Program-made: the position numbers and the translations under genes | Notes under the pieces: generated by a model | Database searches by the model: none | What the model was told of the DNA's origin: nothing | What the model saw: the letters and a program-made list of their open reading frames with translations, nothing else | In this document: positions 1 through 8,926 of the stretch, piece by piece | Layout: every line of letters starts with the position of its first letter | Position numbering within the stretch: position 1 is the first letter of the stretch | From: Chitinophaga pinensis | GTDB lineage: Bacteria; Bacteroidota; Bacteroidia; Chitinophagales; CAMDFR01 | Assembly (NCBI GenBank): GCA_945872405.1 | Contig: CAMBZT010000007.1 | Coordinates: 1 to 64,000, forward strand | Length of the DNA: 64,000 nt | Direction: 5' to 3'

Positions 1-788
1 CACTTGCACAAATAGACGCCACCTATTATGTGTTATTAAATAGTGATGTAGAATTAACTCCAAATTGGCTGCCACCATTAGTGGAATTTATGGATCAACA
101 TCATGATGTTGCTGCTGTTCAGCCGCTGATCAAATCCTATCACGAAAAAAATAAGTTCGAATACGCTGGGGCAGCAGGAGGCTTTATCGATTTTTTGGGC
201 TACCCATTTTGTAGAGGTCGACTGTTTGAAAGCATAGAAACGGATACAGGTCAATACAGTTCAAATATAGAATGCCATTGGGTATCAGGGGCCTGTATGC
301 TCGTTAGAAAAGATTGTTTCGAACAAGTGGGCAAACTAGATGCTGATTTTTTTGCGCATATGGAAGAGATAGATATTTGTTGGCGCTTTCGTTTGGCAGG
401 ATATAAACTCTTCTGCCTTCCTATCTCAATCGTCTATCACGTAGGTGGTGGAACACTTCCACAGGGCAGTCCAAGAAAAACTTATTTAAATTTTCGCAAT
501 AATCTTTCCATGATTGCCAAAAATGCTGGTTTTCTTCAAGCAATTTTTATCATCACTCCTCGACTCGTTTTGGATGGAGTGGCTGCATTCCATTCATGTT
601 TCAGAAGAAGAAATTTAAATGACTTATTCGCCATCTTAAAAGCACATCTTTCCTTTTATGGCATGACCTTCAACAATCTAAAAAAAAGAAAGGAGGTCAA
701 TCAACTGAAAAAGCAGGATATAAGCCTTTATCCTCAAAGTATTATTTGGCAACATTTTATATTAGGCAAGAAAAAAATCGATTTGTAA
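1..788 (+). CDS. Glycosyltransferase family 2, 5'-truncated by the window edge
   Basis: This is the C-terminal part of a GT-A glycosyltransferase of the WbbL/rhamnosyltransferase type, which adds a sugar to a lipid-linked surface-glycan precursor at the inner face of the membrane. The frame is open from base 3 (LAQIDATYY...), so the GTG at 30 is internal and the start lies outside the window. Visible motifs are the nucleotide-sugar/metal site LLNSDVEL, the acceptor-side GACMLVRKDCFEQVG, and HMEEIDICWRFRLAGY, followed by YHVGGGT, the order usual in this family. The last ~100 residues are basic and partly hydrophobic, consistent with membrane association. Sugar specificity cannot be read from the sequence. 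Confidence 0.88.
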   Translation, partial: LAQIDATYYVLLNSDVELTPNWLPPLVEFMDQHHDVAAVQPLIKSYHEKNKFEYAGAAGGFIDFLGYPFCRGRLFESIETDTGQYSSNIECHWVSGACMLVRKDCFEQVGKLDADFFAHMEEIDICWRFRLAGYKLFCLPISIVYHVGGGTLPQGSPRKTYLNFRNNLSMIAKNAGFLQAIFIITPRLVLDGVAAFHSCFRRRNLNDLFAILKAHLSFYGMTFNNLKKRKEVNQLKKQDISLYPQSIIWQHFILGKKKIDL

Positions 789-863
789 ATCCTTCTGTGC
801 TGCTCATTTTTTACAATGTTTTGATAATTATCAATATATCAGTATTTTAGTGTTCCTAATCTA

Positions 864-3398
864 ATGATGATGAAAAAAATACTACCTATTATTTTTTGCT
901 TCTTTCTGTTGAGTTCTATTACAAAAGCAAGCGTTACTTATTCTATCAGCTCTCTTCCATACGCTCCATTGTCCTATAGTTCAGGTACTATATTACCAAC
1001 TGGCTTGGCAGACGATATCTATTCTAGTGTGCTTCCTTTGGGATTTACTTTCAATTTTTTTGGCAACGATTATGCAGATATAGTGATAGGCAGCAATGGT
1101 ATCGTTTCTTTTGATACTACACATGCCGGAGGCTTTTGTGCTTGGGTGATTAGCGCTACCATACCAGATACTCGTGCTGTGGATATGGATATGAAAAACG
1201 CTATCATGTGTCCCTTTCATGATATAAACCCAGCTGCTTCTTCAACTAATCATATTGCTTACTTTACTTTTGGTACTGCACCCAACAGGAGATTTGTAGT
1301 TAATTTTTATAATGTCCCTTTATTTAGTTGTTCTTCAACCATTAATACGGGTCAGGTGATTTTATACGAAGGTTCAAATAATATCGACATCAACCTTCAA
1401 GACAAGCCTGTTTGTGCTGGTTGGGGAGGTGGCGACGCAACAGAAGGGATACAAGATGCTTTGGGCACCGATGCCTATGTGATTCCTGGAAGAAACAAAG
1501 CAGTTTGGACTGCTAGCAATGAATCCTATCGATTTTGTTATAATGGTGTTTGCCCAGTAGTGAATGATTCTACCGAAGTTGTGATTAGAGGAAAAGCATA
1601 CTATGATTGGAATAGCAATTGTGCTTTTGATAGCATCAGTGATATAGCTGCACCATATCAATATATCGTCAATGATTCGGGTTATGTATTGGCCATGACA
1701 GACATCAATGGCAATTATGAATTGTATTCAGACACCGGTAGCAGAGTCATTTCAATTGACAATAGCAGCTATTTCCAAACGGCTTGCCCAACACCTTCAA
1801 ACTATCCTTTACATATCACTGTGGCACCAGATACGATCAGTCATCTTGATTTTGGTGATACGGCATTTCATTGTATTGCTCCTGAGCTAGGAATATACTC
1901 ATGGGGACTTCGCGATTGCGACACCGTTACTCTCAGCAACATCAGCATAACTTATAATAATCCTTCACCGGTGATGCAGTATAACAGTAGTTTGATTTTG
2001 CATTTGAATGATTCTATGCATATAAATGCGGCATTTAGCTATGTCTATAGCTACTTAGGAGGCAACGATTATTTAATCGATATTCCAGATACCATGCCTT
2101 CAATGAGTTTTGAAAACATCATTGTGCCAATAAATACAGGTTGCGATTCTTTAGGAACTCTCTATTCGTATAGTGCTGAATTAATTTCTGAAAATACATG
2201 CGGCATACATATAGATACAGCAGTAAATATAACTGCTCTCTCGTCTGCCATCGATCCAAACAATAAACTTGTGAGACGCTTCGGACAGGTAGGATACTCA
2301 TTCGAAGAAGTGAGTGAAATCGACTCCTTATCTACTTTAGAGTATGTGATCAACTTCCAAAATGAAGGAACAGCCATCGCTTCCTTTGTCAAGATAAGAG
2401 ATATCATCAGCAGTAAACTGATTTTGGGCTCCATTCGTATTGTAAGTAGTAGTTTTCCTTGCTATCTCAGCATCAGCGGTAATGAGGTCACTTTTAATTT
2501 CGACAATATCAATTTGCCTTTTGGCACCATAGATGATCCCACTACACATGGTTACGTTATTTTCAGAATTGCACAGGCTATGGGTCATAGAAGAGGTACA
2601 GAAATAGAGAATGTTGCTTCTATCTATTTCGATAATGCTACTGCAGTGGTAACCAATATTGCGTTGGCTAAAATTCCTTATGCATGTAATGGGTTGTTAA
2701 ACCCTGTTTTGACACCAGTAACTTGTCATAATGATGAAGATGGTGTCATCAGCATCAATCCGACTTCATTATATGCCGCACCTAGATATCTTTGGTCGAA
2801 TGGCGAAAATATGGCTAGTATAAATCATTTGAGCGCCGGTACATATTCTGTAACTGTGTACGACTCACTCGGATGTACCTATATCAATAGTTATACCTTA
2901 TCAAATCCAAGTGAGGTCAATGTAAGCATTTCAAGTACAAAAGATACCGCTTGCAAAAATGAGCTAATTTCTTTGACCGCCTCGGGTACAGAAGCTTATA
3001 CCTGGGAAGGTTTTTCGGTATCGAGCCCCTACTTAAATAATATATTGGCAGCGACCACTACTTTTACTGTTGTAGGATATGATGCCAAAAGTTGTTCAGA
3101 TACAGCATCCATTACCATTTATATGAAAGATTGTAATGTAGGTATTGAAACGATTTCAGCGAATCTTATCAGCATTTTCCCGAGCCCAAGCAAAGATTGG
3201 GTGACGATTCAAGTGGAGCAAAATGACATCAATGCCATTAAAATATATAGCTTCGAAGGTCGTTTGATAAAAAATTATGAATTTGAAAATGCCAGCAATA
3301 GCAGACAAATTCAAATCGGTGATCTATCATCAGGTGTTTATCTAATCAAGGCCATGAGCACAGCGCATAGCTATATTGGAAAAGTAGTCAAAGAATAA
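864..3398 (+). CDS. Large T9SS-exported cell-surface protein
   Basis: An 844-residue secreted protein. A Sec signal peptide occupies about residues 1-22 (MMMKK, a hydrophobic core, then TKAS). Residues ~25-215 form a beta-rich domain with the VLPLGFTFNFFGNDYADI pattern found at the start of many Bacteroidota surface proteins. Residues ~461-592 (AIDPNNKLV... to ...VASIYFDNATAVVTN) match the domain now called DUF7619. Residues ~613-683 look like a SprB-type repeat (YLWSNGENMASINHLSAGTY). The final ~80 residues are a type A sorting domain of the type IX secretion system (IFPSPSKDWVTIQ, then SSGVYLIKA). It is therefore predicted to cross the outer membrane by T9SS and be anchored or released. Adhesion is a common role for such proteins, but no enzyme motif is visible and the ligand is unknown. 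The first of three consecutive ATG codons was taken as the start. Confidence 0.85.
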   Translation: MMMKKILPIIFCFFLLSSITKASVTYSISSLPYAPLSYSSGTILPTGLADDIYSSVLPLGFTFNFFGNDYADIVIGSNGIVSFDTTHAGGFCAWVISATIPDTRAVDMDMKNAIMCPFHDINPAASSTNHIAYFTFGTAPNRRFVVNFYNVPLFSCSSTINTGQVILYEGSNNIDINLQDKPVCAGWGGGDATEGIQDALGTDAYVIPGRNKAVWTASNESYRFCYNGVCPVVNDSTEVVIRGKAYYDWNSNCAFDSISDIAAPYQYIVNDSGYVLAMTDINGNYELYSDTGSRVISIDNSSYFQTACPTPSNYPLHITVAPDTISHLDFGDTAFHCIAPELGIYSWGLRDCDTVTLSNISITYNNPSPVMQYNSSLILHLNDSMHINAAFSYVYSYLGGNDYLIDIPDTMPSMSFENIIVPINTGCDSLGTLYSYSAELISENTCGIHIDTAVNITALSSAIDPNNKLVRRFGQVGYSFEEVSEIDSLSTLEYVINFQNEGTAIASFVKIRDIISSKLILGSIRIVSSSFPCYLSISGNEVTFNFDNINLPFGTIDDPTTHGYVIFRIAQAMGHRRGTEIENVASIYFDNATAVVTNIALAKIPYACNGLLNPVLTPVTCHNDEDGVISINPTSLYAAPRYLWSNGENMASINHLSAGTYSVTVYDSLGCTYINSYTLSNPSEVNVSISSTKDTACKNELISLTASGTEAYTWEGFSVSSPYLNNILAATTTFTVVGYDAKSCSDTASITIYMKDCNVGIETISANLISIFPSPSKDWVTIQVEQNDINAIKIYSFEGRLIKNYEFENASNSRQIQIGDLSSGVYLIKAMSTAHSYIGKVVKE

Positions 3399-3436
3399 AT
3401 AGCATTTCGTTGCTAACTCAGAGTTACAAAAAATTA

Positions 3437-3471
3437 AAAAGACTCGATACTTCATATGTATCGAGTCTTTT
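3437..3471. terminator. Bidirectional rho-independent terminator
   Basis: A perfect 14-bp inverted repeat (AAAAGACTCGATAC and its complement) around a 7-nt loop, with A and T runs at its ends. It lies between two convergent genes, the T9SS cargo gene and the TonB-dependent receptor, and can serve both. Confidence 0.88.
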
Positions 3472-3501
3472 ATTTTCATTGAAATGTTCTTGAATGCTTC
3501 A

Positions 3502-5670
3502 CTAAAATTGAGCATTTATCCCTACATATATACTTCTACCAACCGATGGAATGATACCTGGACCTGGATATTCATCTGTTCTTCTTGTAAAATAAGAAGT
3601 GTTGGTTACATTATTAATACCTGCTTTGATAGCATAATTTTTGAGCTTATACGTCGCACTAAAATCTAATACGGTATATGCTGGAATATAACCTCCAATA
3701 GCATCATTGCTACGTTTTACATTAGACGCATCGCCATAGGCATCCCCCACATAACTGCACTGAAGCGTAGTCGAAAAATGCTTGTTGCTAAAAATAATTC
3801 CAGCACGATTGATATATTCAGCGGCCGCCTCAACCCTTTTACCCTTGTACTCGCCGCTTGTATACTTCGCATTGATATATGCAAAAGAATTAAACAAGCT
3901 CAAACCGCACTTAGACTTAGGGTTCACGCATTTCAAAATATTAAATTCCAGGTATGTCTCTGCCCCTAGGTGCATGCTATTCGCAATATTTGTTCTATAA
4001 GAATAGGCCGCACCCGTCACAGGATCTGTAAGTGACACCACCCCTATTCTATTATTATAGGCCATATAAAAGGCACCAACATCAAATTTGAAAAAATTCT
4101 TTATCGTACCTCTAAAGCCTAAGTCTGTGCTATACCCATTCGCATCTTTCAGATTTTGATCTATCTTCGAGGTAATTCCAAATGGCTGCAATTGACCATA
4201 TTCTATTGGTTTGTAGGCTTGACTAAAGTTGGCATAAATACTTGTTTTGCTCGTTGGCTTCAACTCTAATCCAACACCAAATAAAGGAAACACTCTTGTT
4301 CTATTTTCATTGGTGTTTAAGGCAACGCCACTCTTAACTTTATATCCATAAGTAGTGCTCTTCAGATATTCTAGACGCATGCCAGGGGTGATAGAAAATT
4401 TATTACCTATTCTAAAGATATTCTCAACAAAAGGGGCCACATTTAATGTCGTAAACTTTAAATCATACTCCCAGCTTCCAACTATTGACAAATCAAAATC
4501 ACTATTAGTTGTTCCTTTTCCACCACCCCTTTTCAAAAAGGATGCATAACCTATACGAACACCAGCTGATAAGACTGATACCTGATTTTTGATTCTATAA
4601 TTTTGAGAAAATCTCAACTCTGAATTGATGCTTTGCATATCCTGCTTACCAACTTCTCTCGGAACAAATTGATTGGTTGCTGTATCAATAATATCCAATG
4701 CTTCAGGGCCGCCATCCTCGTTGCGCCAAACCAATGACCGATTACTAAAAAGATAGGAAGTTTTAAAATGGAGAGATGTATTTTCTGATGGATGATACTC
4801 TAGTATGGCTGCCACAATATTCCATGGAGTTTTCAGCCAATTTCGTGATCTCATCGAAATTCTAGGACTTGTCTCAAAAAGACTGTCAGTCAAGCCACCT
4901 GGCATCTGCAATTTATTTCTTAGTAAAGAATATTCCACTCCAATATTTACTTTTTTAGATGCTTTGTAAGTCAGCTTACCAAATCCTGAAAGCTGCCACT
5001 GTTGGCTATTTGGACGATAACCATTCAGATTTCTATACTGAATAAACGCATAGTAACTAAACTTTTTGTAAGTGCCTCCTACCGAATTAAACGAGTTAAA
5101 TAAACCAAAACTTCCGAATGTTTGAGAAGTGGTAAACTCAAATGGTTTATTTGTGGGTGCCTCTTTTAAAACGTAGTTGACCATCCCACCAAACTGCCCA
5201 CCAAATTGCAGCGCTGCCGCACCTCTCACCATCTCAATTCTACTCACCGCCTCCATTGGTGGTAAATAATAGGCTTCGTTATAACCATAAGCATCTGCAC
5301 TTACATTATAACCATTCTGACGAGTATTCATTTCTGTGCTTTGCACTGGATTTAAACCGCGCGTCGCAATGCCATTTGCAGTGAATCCACCACTCTCTGT
5401 CTCCACGATATTCAATCCCGGTATTCTTCCCAAAATCTGTCGCGTATTATTAATCGCCTTATTGGCATCAAGACTATCGACCAAAATCACTTCATTTTTT
5501 TTACCTGCGTATATTATTCCTTCTTTAACATCGGGCATGTGACCTATGCCATTCATAGCTTTGAAGCCTAAAATTGTGATATCACTAAATAATTTAGAGC
5601 TATCTGTTTGTGCATCCATTTTTGTCAGGATGAGCATGCCACATGTGATTATTAATAAACGTTTTATCAT
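3502..5670 (-). CDS. TonB-dependent outer-membrane receptor, FecA-like
   Basis: A 722-residue outer-membrane active transporter powered by TonB/ExbBD. A signal peptide (MIKRLLIITCGMLILTKMDAQ, cleaved near residue 21) is followed by a plug domain at about residues 65-170 (TRQILGRIPGLNIVE, RIEMVRGAAALQFGGQFGG) and a 22-strand-type barrel ending in the canonical aromatic C-terminus (GINAQF). The plug segment ADAYGYNEAYYLPPMEAVSR is typical of the ferric-dicitrate (FecA) branch, so ferric citrate or a related chelate is the likeliest substrate. There is no N-terminal carboxypeptidase-like domain or FecR-signalling extension, so it should act as a plain transporter rather than a transducer. It stands alone, with its own promoter and a Fur-box-like palindrome upstream. 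The substrate is inferred. Confidence 0.88.
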   Translation of the reverse strand: MIKRLLIITCGMLILTKMDAQTDSSKLFSDITILGFKAMNGIGHMPDVKEGIIYAGKKNEVILVDSLDANKAINNTRQILGRIPGLNIVETESGGFTANGIATRGLNPVQSTEMNTRQNGYNVSADAYGYNEAYYLPPMEAVSRIEMVRGAAALQFGGQFGGMVNYVLKEAPTNKPFEFTTSQTFGSFGLFNSFNSVGGTYKKFSYYAFIQYRNLNGYRPNSQQWQLSGFGKLTYKASKKVNIGVEYSLLRNKLQMPGGLTDSLFETSPRISMRSRNWLKTPWNIVAAILEYHPSENTSLHFKTSYLFSNRSLVWRNEDGGPEALDIIDTATNQFVPREVGKQDMQSINSELRFSQNYRIKNQVSVLSAGVRIGYASFLKRGGGKGTTNSDFDLSIVGSWEYDLKFTTLNVAPFVENIFRIGNKFSITPGMRLEYLKSTTYGYKVKSGVALNTNENRTRVFPLFGVGLELKPTSKTSIYANFSQAYKPIEYGQLQPFGITSKIDQNLKDANGYSTDLGFRGTIKNFFKFDVGAFYMAYNNRIGVVSLTDPVTGAAYSYRTNIANSMHLGAETYLEFNILKCVNPKSKCGLSLFNSFAYINAKYTSGEYKGKRVEAAAEYINRAGIIFSNKHFSTTLQCSYVGDAYGDASNVKRSNDAIGGYIPAYTVLDFSATYKLKNYAIKAGINNVTNTSYFTRRTDEYPGPGIIPSVGRSIYVGINAQF

Positions 5671-5713
5671 TTTTGATAGAATATATTTAAGGGCATTTTA
5701 ATTTTTACGAGGG

Positions 5714-5744
5714 CAAAACTAATCTTATTTAGAATTAATCCAAA
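5714..5744 (-). promoter_or_regulatory. Promoter of the FecA-like receptor gene
   Basis: On the minus strand, a -33 TTTG (5741-5744) and a -7 TAGTTTTG (5714-5721) are separated by exactly 19 bp, matching the Bacteroidota consensus TTTG-N19..21-TAnnTTTG. Transcription would start near 5707, about 37 nt ahead of the ATG. Confidence 0.72.
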
Positions 5745-5747
5745 TAA
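5725..5747. promoter_or_regulatory. Fur-box-like operator overlapping the receptor promoter
   Basis: A 23-bp imperfect palindrome with TTATTT/AAATAA ends (TTATTTAGAAT on one side, complement TTATTTGGATT on the other). It covers the -33 element and most of the spacer of the receptor promoter. Shape, AT-rich composition and position suit repression by an iron-responsive Fur-family regulator. The identity of the regulator is inferred from the target gene. Confidence 0.55.
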
Positions 5748-5999
5748 TAATTTTGTGATTTTTGTCATGAATTCAAATTAGTACCAGTCATGTCTAAAAC
5801 ATTTAAGTCATAATACCTGAATGGACTTAAAAAAGTTGAGATACAAAATGATTGATATTCGAAGTGCCAAATATACTTCAGACTACAATCTCCGCGGCAA
5901 TGATTGAAGCGTATACCATGTATAGCGAAAAGCATGGTGCTTACTGGGTTTTCTTACAGCAAGCAGCCGCCCAACAAATATTCTAATGGAAGCAAAAAT
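5748..5999. other. Intergenic region with a short coding-like remnant
   Basis: Gene-poor stretch between the receptor promoter and the end of the saccharopine dehydrogenase-like gene. The only notable element is a plus-strand frame open from 5852 to 5986, with an ATG at 5900 giving 28 residues (MIEAYTMYSEKHG...AAAQQIF). It is richer in G+C and more protein-like than the flanks, but has no recognisable family or promoter. It may be the 3' end of a lost gene, or chance. Confidence 0.3.
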
Positions 6000-7202
6000 T
6001 TATCCTTTTACGTAATCACTGAGGTATTCAAAGTGAGAGCTCAGTTGGCCATCCTTTGCAATAGTGGCTCTATCAATCATTTCGTCGTGGTCTTTGAGCA
6101 AGGCAGGAATAATTTTTTCCATAAAGAGTTCACCGAAATTCTTAGAAGCATCACGCGGTAGTTCATTCGGAAGATTGTCCACTGCCATCACATCAATACT
6201 ATAAGAGGTAAATGGTTCACACTCGCGCTCTTTACGAGGATGATAACCGTAGACTGGGGCCAAAATAGTAGAAGCCTGTAAGGTAGACGGAACAGACGAT
6301 ACAGGTGCAATGTCACAAGTAATATCTGCTATGACTTTAATTTTAAAATCTTCGTCTTTCATATCTTCTTTGGTAAAAAAAGCGGGAATACTTTTGTCCC
6401 AATAAATACCATTGATAAATAAATCGGTGACTCTGGTGAAGGACAAAAACTTTGATTTATATTCTGCCGAATGGGCATGATAATGCATATTATCGAAAGA
6501 GGTCTCGCCACTTTTATAATAGAGGTGGCTATTGTTCAATTGCGTGTATACCGCTTCATCGAAGCGCTCATGCAAAAATTCGTCGGGGGTAACGTTTCTA
6601 ATATTCATCATCTCCAAGACTTCTACGCAACCGCTGGAAACACGTCCAGTACCACTCAACAAAATTTTAATATTCCCTGGTTGAATATCATCATAATCTC
6701 TTGCCGCTTCCTTTAAATTTTTGCATAAATACAAAGGCTTGAGATTGTTTTTACCGATTCTTTTTAACCAAGTCATCATGCCATTATGCGCACCTACAAT
6801 ACCCGCCCAACGGCCAAAAGCGATGACCCGATGTCCATTATTATCCGTGAGTGTTTCCCAATCAATTAAGCGAATTTTCTTTTTCAAAACTTCGAGCAAT
6901 AGTTTCCGATTATGCTCTTGTTTTTTAATAGTATGTGAAAAGAAAAAGTATGTTTTATTTGAAATTAAATTTTCTAAAGGCACCTCTTTTACACCGATTA
7001 AAATATCGCAATCAGAAACATCTTCCCGTAATTCAATCTCCTGCTCTGCATATTCATAATCCTTGAAACATCGGATGGCAGATGGTTGTGCTACGATACT
7101 AATTTGCGGATATAATTCTATCAAAGATTTACACTGCTTTGGTGACAATGGTACCCTGGCATCGATGGGAATTTTTCCCTCTCTAATAATTCCTATTTTC
7201 AT
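6000..7202 (-). CDS. NAD(P)-dependent saccharopine dehydrogenase-like oxidoreductase (lysine-forming type)
   Basis: A 400-residue protein of the alanine dehydrogenase/PNT superfamily, closest in layout to Lys1-type saccharopine dehydrogenase, which interconverts saccharopine with lysine and 2-oxoglutarate in the cytoplasm. The N-terminal domain begins MKIGIIREGKIPIDARVPLS, the signature of AlaDH/PNT N-domains. The segment VIAFGRWAGIVGAHNGM (about residues 125-145) resembles the substrate-site region of Lys1 enzymes. A Rossmann segment follows (KILLSGTGRVSSGCVEVLEMM, given here only by its key residues GTGRVSSG). The later VIADITCDIAPVSSVPST matches conserved Lys1 sequence. No partner LYS9-type gene is nearby, and proS lies upstream on the same strand 38 bp away, so co-transcription is possible. 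Direction in vivo is not deducible. Confidence 0.72.
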   Translation of the reverse strand: MKIGIIREGKIPIDARVPLSPKQCKSLIELYPQISIVAQPSAIRCFKDYEYAEQEIELREDVSDCDILIGVKEVPLENLISNKTYFFFSHTIKKQEHNRKLLLEVLKKKIRLIDWETLTDNNGHRVIAFGRWAGIVGAHNGMMTWLKRIGKNNLKPLYLCKNLKEAARDYDDIQPGNIKILLSGTGRVSSGCVEVLEMMNIRNVTPDEFLHERFDEAVYTQLNNSHLYYKSGETSFDNMHYHAHSAEYKSKFLSFTRVTDLFINGIYWDKSIPAFFTKEDMKDEDFKIKVIADITCDIAPVSSVPSTLQASTILAPVYGYHPRKERECEPFTSYSIDVMAVDNLPNELPRDASKNFGELFMEKIIPALLKDHDEMIDRATIAKDGQLSSHFEYLSDYVKG

Positions 7203-7240
7203 AATACAATCTACAGGTAGTGAATTTCAAACTTTATTGT

Positions 7241-8719
7241 TTAGTAGTTCAAAGCAAAGACCGCTCTTTGTTTGGAAGGAGCACCGCTATAAATACACTT
7301 GCCGTCTTCTTGTTTTTGATCCAATAAAATACACCGAATGGTCGCCTTGGTTTCTTCTTTTATTTTGTCGGCAGTGGCTGTGGTTCCGTCCCAATGTGCC
7401 ATTACAAAACCACCCTTCTTTAAAATCACTTCTTTAAATTCGTCATAAGTATCCACGCTAAAAGTATTGTCGTTTCTAAATTGCAGTGCTTTGTCGTAAA
7501 TATTTTGTTGAATTGTTTCTAGCAAATTTTCGATTTGATTTTCGATATCCACTTCTGTTGTCAAAAATTTTTCTTTGGTATCACGACGAGCCAATTCCAC
7601 CTTCCCTTCAGCCATATCTCTTGCACCCAAAACCAAACGAATTGGAATTCCTTGCAATTCATATTCAGCAAATTTAAAACCAGGTCTTTTGGTTTCGTCG
7701 TCATCTACTTTTACACGAATTTGTTTGGCTAATAAATTTTTCTTGATTTGCATGGCTTTATCAAAAAGCATTAGATTCACTGCTTCATCTTTTCCAGTTA
7801 AAGGAATAATGACCACTTGTATCGGTGCCAATTTTGGTGGCATTACAATACCTTCATCATCACTATGCGCCATCAGCAAAGTACCGATTAATCGTGTAGA
7901 AACGCCCCATGAAGTCGCATATACATACTCTTCTTGTCCTTCTTTATTTTGAAATTTCACATCAAATGCTTTGGCGAAATTTTGTGCCAAGTAATGCGAA
8001 GTACCTGCCTGTATGGCTTGTTTGTCTTGCGTCATGGCTTCGATACAATATGTTTTTTCTGCACCGGCAAATTTTTCATGTTCAGGTTTCATTCCTTTTA
8101 ACATTGGAATCGCCATCATTTTTTCTGCAAAATCTGCATAAATATTCAGCATTCTTTCTGTTTCTTCAATCGCTTCTTCTCTGTTTGCATGAGCGGTATG
8201 TCCTTCTTGCCAAAGAAATTCAGCAGTTCTAAGGAACAAACGCGTACGCATTTCCCATCGCACCACATTGGCCCATTGGTTAATCAGTAGAGGCAAATCG
8301 CGATAAGATTGAATCCAATTTCTATAGGTATTCCAAATAATAGTCTCTGAGGTAGGGCGAATAATTAATTCTTCTTCCAATTTTGCATCCGGGTCTACAA
8401 TTAAGCCTTTGCCATTTGGGTCATTTTTCAGGCGATAATGGGTTACGACAGCACACTCTTTCGCGAAACCTTCTACGTGATCTGCTTCCTTGCTTAAAAA
8501 ACTCTTTGGAATGAGCAAAGGAAAATAGGCATTCACATGACCCGTTTCTTTAAACATTTTATCAAGGGCATCTCTCATGTTTTCCCAAAGGGCATATCCA
8601 TAAGGTTTTATGACCATGCATCCTTTTACAGAGGAATAATCGGCCAAATTACCCCTCAAAACAAGATCGTTGTACCATTGGGAATAATCTTCTGCTCTGC
8701 TTGATATTTTCTTAGACAT
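7241..8719 (-). CDS. proS: Proline--tRNA ligase (archaeal/eukaryote-like short type)
   Basis: 492-residue class II aminoacyl-tRNA synthetase charging tRNA-Pro. It lacks the editing insertion of the long bacterial ProRS and has the C-terminal extension ending in a terminal tyrosine (RAVFALNY) seen in the archaeal/eukaryotic and Thermus-type enzymes. Motif 2 ([27 protein letters not shown]) and motif 3 ([18 protein letters not shown]) are intact. An anticodon-binding domain follows at about residues 300-400. This short type is common in Bacteroidota. Start: the ATG at 8719 gives [20 protein letters not shown], the family's normal N-terminus. Confidence 0.96.
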   Translation of the reverse strand: MSKKISSRAEDYSQWYNDLVLRGNLADYSSVKGCMVIKPYGYALWENMRDALDKMFKETGHVNAYFPLLIPKSFLSKEADHVEGFAKECAVVTHYRLKNDPNGKGLIVDPDAKLEEELIIRPTSETIIWNTYRNWIQSYRDLPLLINQWANVVRWEMRTRLFLRTAEFLWQEGHTAHANREEAIEETERMLNIYADFAEKMMAIPMLKGMKPEHEKFAGAEKTYCIEAMTQDKQAIQAGTSHYLAQNFAKAFDVKFQNKEGQEEYVYATSWGVSTRLIGTLLMAHSDDEGIVMPPKLAPIQVVIIPLTGKDEAVNLMLFDKAMQIKKNLLAKQIRVKVDDDETKRPGFKFAEYELQGIPIRLVLGARDMAEGKVELARRDTKEKFLTTEVDIENQIENLLETIQQNIYDKALQFRNDNTFSVDTYDEFKEVILKKGGFVMAHWDGTTATADKIKEETKATIRCILLDQKQEDGKCIYSGAPSKQRAVFALNY

Positions 8720-8926
8720 AATTTTTTGGCACTTAATTTGATTTAATCATGAACAGCAACTAAATCTGTTGTTTTTTTGTTCTGTACAAAGAAAGGTAAA
8801 AAAGGCGATATGTTTTATCTTTTGCAAGAGAAACAACTCATTTAGTTAATATTTCGGTTTAGTAATTATTAATAAAAAAGTCCATTAAACAGCGTAACTT
8901 TAATAAAGTAAAATAACAATGAAATC

